This document shows positions 1 to 6,411 of a stretch of 14,235 nt of DNA, piece after piece; the first letter of the stretch is position 1, and each line of letters starts with the position of its first letter. The stretch covers positions 1 through 14,235 of the forward strand of contig DASPTU010000111.1 in NCBI GenBank assembly GCA_035623255.1, given 5' to 3'. Under the pieces are notes generated by a model that was not told where the DNA came from, did not search any database, and worked only from the letters and a program-made list of their open reading frames with translations. This DNA is from JAFAGX01 sp035623255. GTDB taxonomy: Bacteria > Acidobacteriota > Terriglobia > Terriglobales > Acidobacteriaceae. A program made the translations under genes and the position numbers.

Positions 1-600
1 GTGGGAGGCACATATTCGATTACTGCTTCCTACAGTGGAGGCACGAACTTCGTGGCCTCGACGTCGGCAGCGCAGACGCTGAGCGTGCTTGATTTCTCTA
101 TTGCAGCGAGTCCGTCAACGATCACAATCAGCGCTCCCGGGCAGGGCGGCGCAAGCACGATTTCGATAACTAGTCTGGGCGGCTTCAACCAGACCGTGAC
201 CTTCAGTGTGACGGGACTGCCTTCCGAGGCGAATGCCACATTCACATCCATTTCCGAAACGAGCGAGCTGTTGGACATCACTACGACGGCTCCCTCAACA
301 GCGAAGGACTGGCGATCTCACCGAACACAGATGGTTTACGCATTTCTATTTCCTGGGGTGTTTGGGTTCATGATTGTGGGCGCGGGGCGTCGCTTGAAAG
401 TGGGGCACGGAGTGCGCTGGTTGGGCATAATCGCCGTGGTCGCCCTTTCACTGGTGTGGCTGGGTGGATGCGGGGGCGGCAGCGGCACTTCGGGCAATGC
501 GGGCACGCCAGCCGGGACCAGCACGTTGACCATCACGGCTGCGTCCAATGGTGGCAATGTCATTTCGCACAAAATTAACGTTACTCTGACGGTGCAATAG
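1..600 (+). CDS. Ig-like repeat surface protein, C-terminal part (5' partial)
   Basis: The reading frame is open from the left edge, so the true start lies outside the window; 199 residues are visible. Residues 1-30 are the end of one bacterial Ig-like repeat (GTYSITASYSGG, a Big_3-type ending). A second Ig-like domain starts near residue 31 (DFSIAASPSTITI) and runs to about residue 99 (TTTAPST). It is then interrupted by a hydrophobic segment (about 111-128), a basic loop (RRLKVGHGVR), a second hydrophobic segment (about 139-156) and a lipobox-like LGGC with Cys157 followed by Gly/Ser. After GTPAG (168-172) a beta-strand tail ending VTLTVQ resembles the closing strands of the same Ig-like fold. 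The family is typically a large exported repeat protein. Adhesion or another surface role is inference, and no enzymatic motif is visible in this part. Confidence 0.75.
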   Translation: MGGTYSITASYSGGTNFVASTSAAQTLSVLDFSIAASPSTITISAPGQGGASTISITSLGGFNQTVTFSVTGLPSEANATFTSISETSELLDITTTAPSTAKDWRSHRTQMVYAFLFPGVFGFMIVGAGRRLKVGHGVRWLGIIAVVALSLVWLGGCGGGSGTSGNAGTPAGTSTLTITAASNGGNVISHKINVTLTVQ

Positions 601-683
601 CAAGACATCCCTGGGTTTGGCACTGACCAAGGGCTCTGGGCGATTTTCTGGACAGCGCCCCAAGGACGTTAGAATGAAGGTGA

Positions 684-1142
684 GTGTCAGATCATATATA
701 CAGGATCGAGCTCCCTGGCTGGGAAGCCGTGCCGTCGCTGGTCACGCTGCAGCACTTCCGTGACATACCGGACGCCTTGTTGGCGAAAGGCAAGCTGGAG
801 TCTGCCGGCATTGGGTGTGTACTCGCGGACGGCAACCTGATCCGAATGGATTGGCTGCTGTCGAACGCGATTGGGGGCATCCGGCTGCAGGTGGACCAGC
901 GGGACCTGGAGTCCGCACGCGCGATTCTCGATGAGCCAATTCCCGCCGAGTTTGAGGACGAAGAGCTCGGCGAATCCTTTGTACAGCCGCGTTGCCCGCG
1001 TTGCTACTCCCTGGATATCGGCTTCGAGAAAATCGACCGCTTCTGGACATATGGCTTGTGGCTGCTGCTCTCATTTCCAATTCCCGTCCGCAAAGGGAAC
1101 TGGAAGTGCTACACCTGCGGAGTTGAGTGGGTAGACGAGTGA
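684..1142 (+). CDS. DUF2007-like protein with C-terminal zinc ribbon
   Basis: A 152-residue soluble protein starting with GTG. Residues about 22-85 (HFRDIPDALLAKGKLESAGI, then a segment ending in VDQRDLESARAILDE) match the DUF2007 'putative signal transducing' pattern, in which a small alpha/beta domain reads as 'which copy of the protein am I, and what is my level'; no biochemical role is established. An acidic linker (88-97) leads to a C-terminal zinc ribbon with two Cys pairs, CPRC (104/107) and CYTC (142/145). Between the pairs lies an unusually hydrophobic stretch, WTYGLWLLLSFPIPV (121-135). The AAGGTGAG sequence at 677-684 runs into the start codon, so the spacing to GTG 684 is poor. 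A downstream in-frame GTG at 729 would remove the first 15 residues but has no SD either. It stands alone, about 80 bases after the Ig-like gene and 150 before the EAL-HDOD gene. Confidence 0.7.
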   Translation: MSDHIYRIELPGWEAVPSLVTLQHFRDIPDALLAKGKLESAGIGCVLADGNLIRMDWLLSNAIGGIRLQVDQRDLESARAILDEPIPAEFEDEELGESFVQPRCPRCYSLDIGFEKIDRFWTYGLWLLLSFPIPVRKGNWKCYTCGVEWVDE

Positions 1143-1292
1143 GAAAGCCGTGAGCCGAGGCCATTTCGGTGGATAGATGAGCCTGCGAATCCGCAAGTAG
1201 TGGTGACCGGCAGCAAAAAGCAAGTAACGAAGAGTCTTTGCCTATAAAGAATCCCACTAATCCTTCTGCTGGTCTGTGCCGATACATTTAGG

Positions 1293-2537
1293 GTGGCCAG
1301 TCCTAGCATAGCCGGCCCGTCGGGTCCGAGGCCGAACCGGAGTTTTGTCGCGCGCCAGCCAATTTTGACGCGGGAAGAAAAAGTGTTCGGATACGAGCTG
1401 CTATTTCGGAATGGGGTAGATGATTTCTTTCGCAGCTCAGATGCTGAAAGCGCGTGCCGGAGCACGCTGAACACCTCAATGCTGCTGGGATTGGACGTGC
1501 TCTGCGATGGGCGCCGAGCTTTCATCAACTGTACGCGGGAAGTGCTGCTGAAAGACTACATAACGCTGCTGCCCTCGACCCAGACCGTGGTTGAAGTTCT
1601 GGAGACTGTTCCGGGAGATGACCTGGCACTGGCGGCGTGCCAGCGTCTAAAGGAAGCTGGGTATCTGATTGCGCTCGACGATTTCGTGACTGACGACCCG
1701 CGCGAGTCCCTGATCGACATGGCTGACATAATCAAAGTGGACCTGCGGCGAGTGTCGCTGGAGGACGCGGGGCGCATTGTGCAACGCTACGGTCCGTGGC
1801 ACTGCCGGATGCTGGCCGAGAAAGTGGAGACGCGGGAGGAGTTTGCCGCCGCCAAATCTGCGGGATTTCTTTATTTTCAGGGCTATTTCTTCCACCGGCC
1901 AGAAACGCTTCACGCCAACGAAATCCCGGCCAATCAGCTGAACTACCTGCGCATGTGGCAGGCGGTAGCCAAGCCGGAATTGGATGTGAAGGAAATCGAA
2001 AACGTGATCAAAAGCGAGGCGTCTCTCTGCTATCGTTTGCTTCGATATCTCAACTCTCCGGTATTCGGGTTTGCTACTGAAATTCATTCGGTGCGCCACG
2101 CGCTGGCAATACTTGGGGAAAGAGAAGTACGCCGCTGGGTGCGGTTGGTCGCCACGCTGGGCGCCGGCCAGCACAAGTCCAGTGAACTGGTGCTTTCTGC
2201 GCTGGTGCGCGCGCGCTTCTGCGAACTGCTTTCACCGAAGATCCCCGACCATGGCTCAGATCTGTTCCTGATGGGTCTGCTCTCGTTGATGGACGCCATT
2301 CTGGAGATGCCTATGAGCCGGGTGCTGGATAGTGTGCCCGTGGACAAGGAAACCAGAGCAGTATTGCTTGGCACCGAAAGCCGGCTGCACAAGTTTTATC
2401 AGTTGATGCTGGCCCAGGAATCGGGACAGTGGCAGGCGAGTGGGGAATTGGCCCGGGAACTCCATCTCGCTGATAGCGAGGTGGCAGAGAAATACTGGGA
2501 AGCGGTGCATTGGGCCCAGCGAGTGAGTTCCCAATAA
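1293..2537 (+). CDS. EAL and HDOD domain protein (signalling, probably non-catalytic EAL)
   Basis: A 414-residue protein with an N-terminal EAL domain (about 18-205) and a C-terminal HDOD domain (about 210-400), the YuxH/CdgJ-type architecture. EAL landmarks are present but degenerate: FVARQPIL (18-25), YELLFR (34-39) in place of EALLR, N79, the acidic stretch around E101-E104, LDDFV (128-132) in place of DDFG, IKVD (147-150), AEKVE (175-179) and YFQGYFF (194-200). HDOD features include SEASLCYRLLRYLNSP and SVRHALAILGEREVRRW. Known EAL-HDOD proteins mostly lack c-di-GMP phosphodiesterase activity and act as regulators of motility, surface behaviour or stress; that role here is inference. GTG 1293 is the only reasonable start after an in-frame stop at 1245 and has only a weak SD (TTTAGG). 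No partner gene is adjacent. Confidence 0.85.
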   Translation: MASPSIAGPSGPRPNRSFVARQPILTREEKVFGYELLFRNGVDDFFRSSDAESACRSTLNTSMLLGLDVLCDGRRAFINCTREVLLKDYITLLPSTQTVVEVLETVPGDDLALAACQRLKEAGYLIALDDFVTDDPRESLIDMADIIKVDLRRVSLEDAGRIVQRYGPWHCRMLAEKVETREEFAAAKSAGFLYFQGYFFHRPETLHANEIPANQLNYLRMWQAVAKPELDVKEIENVIKSEASLCYRLLRYLNSPVFGFATEIHSVRHALAILGEREVRRWVRLVATLGAGQHKSSELVLSALVRARFCELLSPKIPDHGSDLFLMGLLSLMDAILEMPMSRVLDSVPVDKETRAVLLGTESRLHKFYQLMLAQESGQWQASGELARELHLADSEVAEKYWEAVHWAQRVSSQ

Positions 2538-2636
2538 CTACGGAATCAGCTTGTCGGTGATGGATAAGCCGGAAGCAGACCGGGTTCGAGCCGGGACATG
2601 CAGTTACCTCTGTGTAAAACTAGAGTGACTTAGGAC

Positions 2637-2666
2637 TTGCCTTTTCTCGCTGCCGGAGGGTACGAT
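2637..2666 (+). promoter_or_regulatory. Candidate sigma70-type promoter for the receiver-like gene
   Basis: TTGCCT (2637-2642) and TACGAT (2661-2666) are separated by 18 bases, each matching four of six consensus positions. Transcription would begin near 2673 and leave a long 5' leader before ATG 2900. This is a pattern match by eye only. Confidence 0.3.
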
Positions 2667-2674
2667 CAAGGTGT

Positions 2675-2700
2675 TTCCTAGCGGCTACGCTTCCTAGCGG
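2675..2700 (+). repeat. Two direct copies of TTCCTAGCGG
   Basis: The copies are at 2675-2684 and 2691-2700, separated by six bases (CTACGC). They sit just downstream of the candidate -10 box, in the presumed leader. The 16-base period is a turn and a half of helix. They could be a protein or RNA binding element or a chance duplication. Confidence 0.5.
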
Positions 2701-2899
2701 GCCTTCCGCGCCAGTCAGCTCCAGGCGCCTAAACGGACACGATCATTCAGGAACGAGTTCCAACCGCGTCGGGTTTCTAGTGCGCAACGTACATTTGTGC
2801 GCGGTGCTACCAGCAACCGGAAAGCGGTGAATGCGAGAGAAGAACAATCGAAGCTGCCGGACTTAGGCAGATTCAGACATAGGACAATAAGAGAACAAT

Positions 2900-3541
2900 A
2901 TGAATGTTGGACCCGGACATCCCTCGGGAGGCGGGGGAAGAGGTAGACGGCGCCGTGGGCGGCGTTCGCATAGGGGTGGTCCCGGGCGGGACCGCCAACA
3001 ACACGGGGGCATCTACACCGCCCCCATGGACCACAGTTACCGGGCGGCAATGGCCGGTGACAAGGCGCATCGCGGGCGAAGCCGGCCGGGGTTCGCCCCA
3101 TCCTACGCGCCGGTGGAGCCTGAGCCACTGCCGCAACGAGAGGACGACACTTCCCGCATCTTTGCTTTTGTGGATGATCTGTTCTTTCAGGCCAAGATCC
3201 AGGAGACCGCCCGCAAGCTCAACGTCAAAGTTGAGTTCGTCAAGAGCGACAAAGACCTTGGCGAGCGTATGCAGCAGAATGGAGAAGGCCCGCCATCGCT
3301 GATCATTTTTGACCTGAACAATGCGAATGCCAAGCCGTTGACGCTGATTCCGAAGCTGAAGAGCAAGCTGAAGAAATCGACGTCAATTATCGGCTTCCTT
3401 TCTCATGTGCAGGGAGATTTGAAGCAGAAGGCGCATGAAGTCGGCTGCGATATGGTGCTGCCGCGGTCGGCGTTTTCGCAGAACTTGCCCCAGCTTCTGC
3501 GCCGCCACGGAGCCTCAGAAGACCAACCGCCGGTGCAATAA
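2900..3541 (+). CDS. Receiver-like domain protein with Arg/Gly-rich N-terminal tail
   Basis: A 213-residue protein. Residues about 9-37 are a low-complexity Gly/Arg tract (GGGGRGRRRRGRR and more), resembling RGG-type nucleic-acid-binding tails. A linker rich in Pro and Arg runs to about 83. Residues about 85-203 fit a CheY-like alpha/beta fold: RIFAFVDD (86-93) with the acidic pair D92/D93, a third strand LIIFDLNNA with D138 at the phosphoacceptor position, IIGFLSHV with S168 at the Ser/Thr switch position, and CDMVLPRSAF where the usual Lys-Pro is changed to Pro-Arg (R189). It may therefore be a pseudo-receiver that is not phosphorylated normally. ATG 2900 is preceded by a modest AAGAGA. No output domain and no sensor kinase are adjacent. 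A nucleic-acid-binding regulator is the inference, but the fold call rests on motif spacing alone. Confidence 0.65.
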   Translation: MNVGPGHPSGGGGRGRRRRGRRSHRGGPGRDRQQHGGIYTAPMDHSYRAAMAGDKAHRGRSRPGFAPSYAPVEPEPLPQREDDTSRIFAFVDDLFFQAKIQETARKLNVKVEFVKSDKDLGERMQQNGEGPPSLIIFDLNNANAKPLTLIPKLKSKLKKSTSIIGFLSHVQGDLKQKAHEVGCDMVLPRSAFSQNLPQLLRRHGASEDQPPVQ

Positions 3542-3603
3542 CAGAGAGGCAAATCGAAGGCTGGGAGAGGGCGTCGATCTTCGGTCGCAGGCGTTCTGGC
3601 GGA

Positions 3604-3945
3604 CTAGCCCGGCGGCCATCCAAGTCTTCTCCCACCCACGAGATGGACGTGCAGATGAAACACCGACTGACCGGCGTGCGGTCCGACGTTGAGGACGGTA
3701 CGGTATCCATTCTCAATGCTGCGCTGACGGGCGATGTTGGCAGCCGTGAGATGGCAGCGGCCAATTAGTTCAGCATCTTCGACCTTGGCTTCCTTCAAAC
3801 CGGATACATGCTTTTTCGGAACTACCAGCACGTGGGTGGGCGCCTGGGGGTTGATGTCCTCGAAAGCATAGATGTGGTCATCTTCGTACACTTTCTTTGA
3901 GGGGATCTCACCGGCAATGATGCGGCAAAACAAACAATCACTCAT
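3604..3945 (-). CDS. HIT family (HINT-type) nucleotide hydrolase
   Basis: A complete 113-residue HIT protein, the normal length for the HINT branch. It starts MSDCLFCRIIAGEIPSKKVY with Cys4 and Cys7 of the zinc pair, contains FEDINPQAPTHVLVVPKKH (28-46), and ends with the histidine triad HLHVHLVGGR (97-106, His97/His99/His101, with His99 the expected nucleophile) and the typical terminal WPPG. Family members hydrolyse purine nucleoside phosphoramidates or acyl-AMP in the cytoplasm. An AGGAC sequence lies upstream of ATG 3945. It follows the RlpA gene by 170 bases on the same strand. The reverse-strand TATATT at 4023-4028 could be its own -10 box, so it may be transcribed separately. It converges on the receiver-like gene with a 62-base gap and no obvious terminator. 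Confidence 0.93.
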   Translation of the reverse strand: MSDCLFCRIIAGEIPSKKVYEDDHIYAFEDINPQAPTHVLVVPKKHVSGLKEAKVEDAELIGRCHLTAANIARQRSIENGYRTVLNVGPHAGQSVFHLHVHLVGGRRLGWPPG

Positions 3946-4115
3946 GACAGTCCTATGTCTGCATTTGGTGTTGTTGGTGACCAGTAAGGGGCCCGGTGGA
4001 ACGACAACGATGGGAGCACATTAATATACCGCATGGGAGCGGTGGGATGCTGTGTTGGGCCCGGAAGTCATCGAAACCCTGACGAAGGGCCGGTGGCGGA
4101 ACCCAGCCTGGGGGA

Positions 4116-4865
4116 TTAGTCGAGCCGGACGAGGAAGATGTCGCCCTCGGAGGTGTGGGTTTCGCGTGCGACTGACTCGGCCCGGTGGCGGTCATCATCC
4201 TGAACTCGCACCCGCACCCACCAGTCTCCGACCGGACTGCTGAAGCACCGGACTTTGGCGGTTTGATAGCGGCGAGACAAGTGATCGGCAAGCTTGTCGG
4301 CGGTGTCCTGGTTTTCAAATGCGCCGATCTGCACCGCCCACCGCCCTGCACTGTTGATGGGAACAGGTGTTTGCAAGACCTCGAGCCGGACCTTGGCGAC
4401 GCCAGCAGACCAGACATCCACCTTCTTTGCGGCGGCCTCGGAGAGGTCCAGAATTCGACCCTGGATGAACGGGCCGCGGTCGGTGATTCGTACGACGACT
4501 GAATGTTCGGTCTTGACATTGGTGACGCGCACGATGGATCCCATAGGCAGTGTGCGGTGCGCCGCCGTCAGGGCGTGCATGTCATAGACCTCGCCATTCG
4601 ATGCGCGACGGTTGTGATAGGGAGCGCCATACCAACTAGCGAGGCCGGTTTCGACCATGAGGGGTTTGGAATCATTCGGAAAATCCGGGGACAGCGTGGA
4701 TTGAGACGGCCCGGTTGTGTTTGGGGACTCGGGGCTCTCAGCGGTCGTCTCGGGCTGGCTGATACTTGGCGGAGGCGGAACTGTAACCTTGGCTTGCTTG
4801 TGACCGCAGCCAGCAAGAAGTAATGAGCAGACAACCAGAATCGCAGTGCGAGCAGACGGGAGCGT
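4116..4865 (-). CDS. rlpA: RlpA-family lipoprotein (DPBB plus SPOR), abnormal start
   Basis: An exported lipoprotein of the septal lytic transglycosylase RlpA family, which cuts glycan strands lacking stem peptides. The frame shows a hydrophobic segment AILVVCSLL and lipobox LLAGC, a Pro/Ser/Thr linker, a DPBB domain with GLASWYG, LTAAHRTLPMG (conserved His) and ITDRGPF (catalytic Asp) followed by GRILDLSEAAA, then a C-terminal SPOR domain (RWAVQIGAF to the end) that binds denuded septal peptidoglycan. The start is a problem: no ATG, GTG or TTG lies near the signal peptide. The only in-frame canonical starts are ATG 5147, with a GGAG nine bases upstream, and GTG 5117; both would add over 80 shadow-like residues across the neighbouring small gene and bury the signal. 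ACG at 4865, three bases after that gene's stop codon, would give a textbook 19-residue signal before the lipid Cys and is given here as the likeliest ancestral start. Function is secure; the 5' boundary is not. Confidence 0.8.
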   Translation of the reverse strand, partial: TLPSARTAILVVCSLLLAGCGHKQAKVTVPPPPSISQPETTAESPESPNTTGPSQSTLSPDFPNDSKPLMVETGLASWYGAPYHNRRASNGEVYDMHALTAAHRTLPMGSIVRVTNVKTEHSVVVRITDRGPFIQGRILDLSEAAAKKVDVWSAGVAKVRLEVLQTPVPINSAGRWAVQIGAFENQDTADKLADHLSRRYQTAKVRCFSSPVGDWWVRVRVQDDDRHRAESVARETHTSEGDIFLVRLD

Positions 4866-4867
4866 AC

Positions 4868-5086
4868 CTACTTGCGCTGTGACTCCATGTATTCGGCCAG
4901 ACGAGTCAGTTTGTCGGCTGCGATGCGCAACGCTTTGGTGGATTGCTGGCGCACTGCAGGAACAACTTCGTCGTTCAGATAGTTGATGAGGTCGGCCGAT
5001 TCCTTCTCCAACGTATTCGCCACTTCGCCGACGGTTTTCCCCAGCCGGACGGAGGCCTCTTCCACCTTGCGGTTGAAGTCGCTCAT
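4868..5086 (-). CDS. Small helical protein of unknown function upstream of rlpA
   Basis: A 72-residue soluble protein (MSDFNRKVEEASVRLGKT at the start, ending RLAEYMESQRK). It is almost wholly amphipathic helix, rich in Glu, Lys, Ala and Leu, without Cys or membrane segments, so a helical bundle or coiled coil is likely. ATG 5086 has AAGGA six bases upstream; a TTG at 5107 would add seven residues and is less likely. It is the first gene of the reverse-strand run and its TAG stop lies three bases before the proposed RlpA start, suggesting one transcript and coupled translation. The family is not recognised. Its sequence looks protein-like, whereas the overlapping RlpA-frame translation is Arg/Ser/Pro-rich and shadow-like, so this frame is preferred. 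A role in the cell envelope is only a guess from the neighbour. Confidence 0.6.
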   Translation of the reverse strand: MSDFNRKVEEASVRLGKTVGEVANTLEKESADLINYLNDEVVPAVRQQSTKALRIAADKLTRLAEYMESQRK

Positions 5087-5379
5087 GTCGATTCCTTGTG
5101 AGGGCAAAGAAAGCCACTCGTGAATTGCGGATGCCAGGCTCAGTCATTATTTCGTGCTCCAGCGGGCACGGTCAACAGGAAGGCATTCTTTGTCATAACC
5201 AACCAGAGTCATGCGAGTTGCTTGCTTCGGTAGCGGTACAGTCCGATAAGGAAGCGAGCCAGACGGCCCACAACCCTTCGGTCGCACGTACAAGCAAGCG
5301 TCTTACGTGGTACTTTGTGGCCATAGACTGCGTCAAGGTTGCACGACACGCAAATACCTAAAGACCGAACACTTACGCC

Positions 5380-6363
5380 ATGAGCCGCCAGTGGCCATCG
5401 GGACAGGCTATTCCCAAAGAGCGTTTTCGACGCAAGCTGCTGCAATGGTTTGATCGGCACAGGCGGGAGTTGCCCTGGCGAAAAGATCGGGATCCTTATC
5501 GCGTGTGGGTCTCGGAAATCATGCTGCAGCAGACGCGCGTAGCGGCCGCAGTTGAGCATTACAAGAAATTTCTGGTTCGCTTTCCCAGCGTCGAGAAGCT
5601 GGCGGCGGCGAAGCAATCCGCAGTGCTGGCGGCCTGGAGCGGGTTGGGTTACTACCGCCGCGCTCGTATGTTGCATACCGCAGCCAAGGAGATTGCGAGT
5701 GGGCGATCGGGAAGATTCCCGGCAACCGCGGAGGAACTACGGGCACTCCCCGGCATCGGACGCTACACTTCAGCGGCCATCGCAAGCATCGCGTTTGGTG
5801 AGCCGGTTGCCGCCGTGGATGGCAATGTGGAACGCGTGCTCCAGCGGCTGTGCGGTTTGCGCATGCAAAACGGTGAACTGTGGCAGATGGCGGAATATCT
5901 GCTGAGCCGGAGCCGTCCGGGAGATTCTAATCAAGCGATGATGGAACTGGGGGCGACGGTGTGCCTGCCGCGTCAGCCAAGGTGTTTGCTGTGCCCGGTG
6001 TCGGAGATGTGCGCCACGCGCGGAGAACTTGATAACGCCCACCAGCCACAGCGTCAGAGAAAACGCGAAATCTATTACGCGCTCGACTGCCGCAACGAAT
6101 CTGTCTTTCTGGTTCAGCGCGACAAAGCGGCCACGCTGATGCCGGGGATGTGGGAGTTGCCGGAGATCGGGGGGTCGAATGGGTCGGCGGTGAGCTTTAT
6201 TAAGCTGAGGCATTCGATTACGGTAACGGACTACCTGGTTCACGTTGTACGGTGCCGGGCTCCGGAAGGGGCGGTTGGCCGATGGGTGTCCAAATCGCGA
6301 ATTACGAGGTTGCCGCTTGCTGGCCTGGCTCGAAAGATTCTTCGTGCGGTCGAGGTCATCTAA
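5380..6363 (+). CDS. mutY: A/G-specific adenine glycosylase MutY
   Basis: A 327-residue base-excision repair enzyme that removes adenine mispaired with 8-oxoguanine. The HhH-GPD catalytic domain shows LPWRKDRDPYRVWVSEIMLQ (31-50) with catalytic Glu46, the helix-hairpin-helix LPGIGRYT (123-130) and AAVDGNVERV with catalytic Asp147. The 4Fe-4S cluster loop is C195-X6-C202-X2-C205-X5-C211, exactly the family spacing. The C-terminal part (about 230-325) is a NUDIX-like oxoG-recognition domain with MPGMWELPE. It is slightly shorter than E. coli MutY (350). The start ATG 5380 lacks a clear SD. The redoxin gene follows after about 48 bases on the same strand, which suggests cotranscription and a shared oxidative-damage theme. 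Confidence 0.95.
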   Translation: MSRQWPSGQAIPKERFRRKLLQWFDRHRRELPWRKDRDPYRVWVSEIMLQQTRVAAAVEHYKKFLVRFPSVEKLAAAKQSAVLAAWSGLGYYRRARMLHTAAKEIASGRSGRFPATAEELRALPGIGRYTSAAIASIAFGEPVAAVDGNVERVLQRLCGLRMQNGELWQMAEYLLSRSRPGDSNQAMMELGATVCLPRQPRCLLCPVSEMCATRGELDNAHQPQRQRKREIYYALDCRNESVFLVQRDKAATLMPGMWELPEIGGSNGSAVSFIKLRHSITVTDYLVHVVRCRAPEGAVGRWVSKSRITRLPLAGLARKILRAVEVI

Positions 6364-6399
6364 AATACGAGATGGATGAATTGGCTGCGCAACATTATT

Positions 6400-6405
6400 G
6401 GAGGA
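6400..6405 (+). promoter_or_regulatory. Ribosome binding site that fixes the redoxin start
   Basis: GGAGGA lies six bases before ATG 6412, an ideal arrangement. It would be inside the coding region if the upstream ATG 6376 were used, so it argues for 6412. Confidence 0.75.
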
Positions 6406-6411
6406 CGTAGT

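Larger units (their letters stand above)
2538..2899 (+). other. Gene-free interval with possible promoter, leader and short repeat
   Basis: These 362 bases contain no convincing coding frame on either strand. They hold a sigma70-like promoter candidate (2637-2666), which would give a leader of about 225 bases before the gene at 2900. The 10-base sequence TTCCTAGCGG occurs at 2675-2684 and 2691-2700. A GGAAC-GA-GTTCC dyad lies at 2750-2761. A tRNA T-arm-like string CCGG-GTTCGAG-CCGG near 2579-2594 has no tRNA around it. No riboswitch family is recognised. Confidence 0.5.

Noticed and set aside
2579..2596. CCGG-GTTCGAG-CCGG resembling a tRNA T arm
   Set aside because: The stem is only four pairs and no acceptor, D or anticodon arms can be drawn around it.
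2904..3302. 132-codon plus-strand frame overlapping the receiver-like gene
   Set aside because: It breaks off inside the receiver domain and has no domain of its own; it is a product of the GC-rich Arg/Gly tract.
3953..4519. 188-codon minus-strand frame
   Set aside because: It overlaps the DPBB/SPOR coding region in another frame and its Pro/Ser/Arg-rich translation looks like a shadow.
4116..5147. RlpA as a 343-residue protein from ATG 5147, despite a GGAG upstream
   Set aside because: The extra N-terminal part is Arg/Ser/Pro-rich, overlaps a better-looking small gene and would place the lipoprotein signal more than 95 residues inside the protein.
6376..6411. ATG 6376 as the start of the redoxin
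   Set aside because: GGAGGA at 6400-6405 is ideally spaced for ATG 6412 and the added residues do not match the family.
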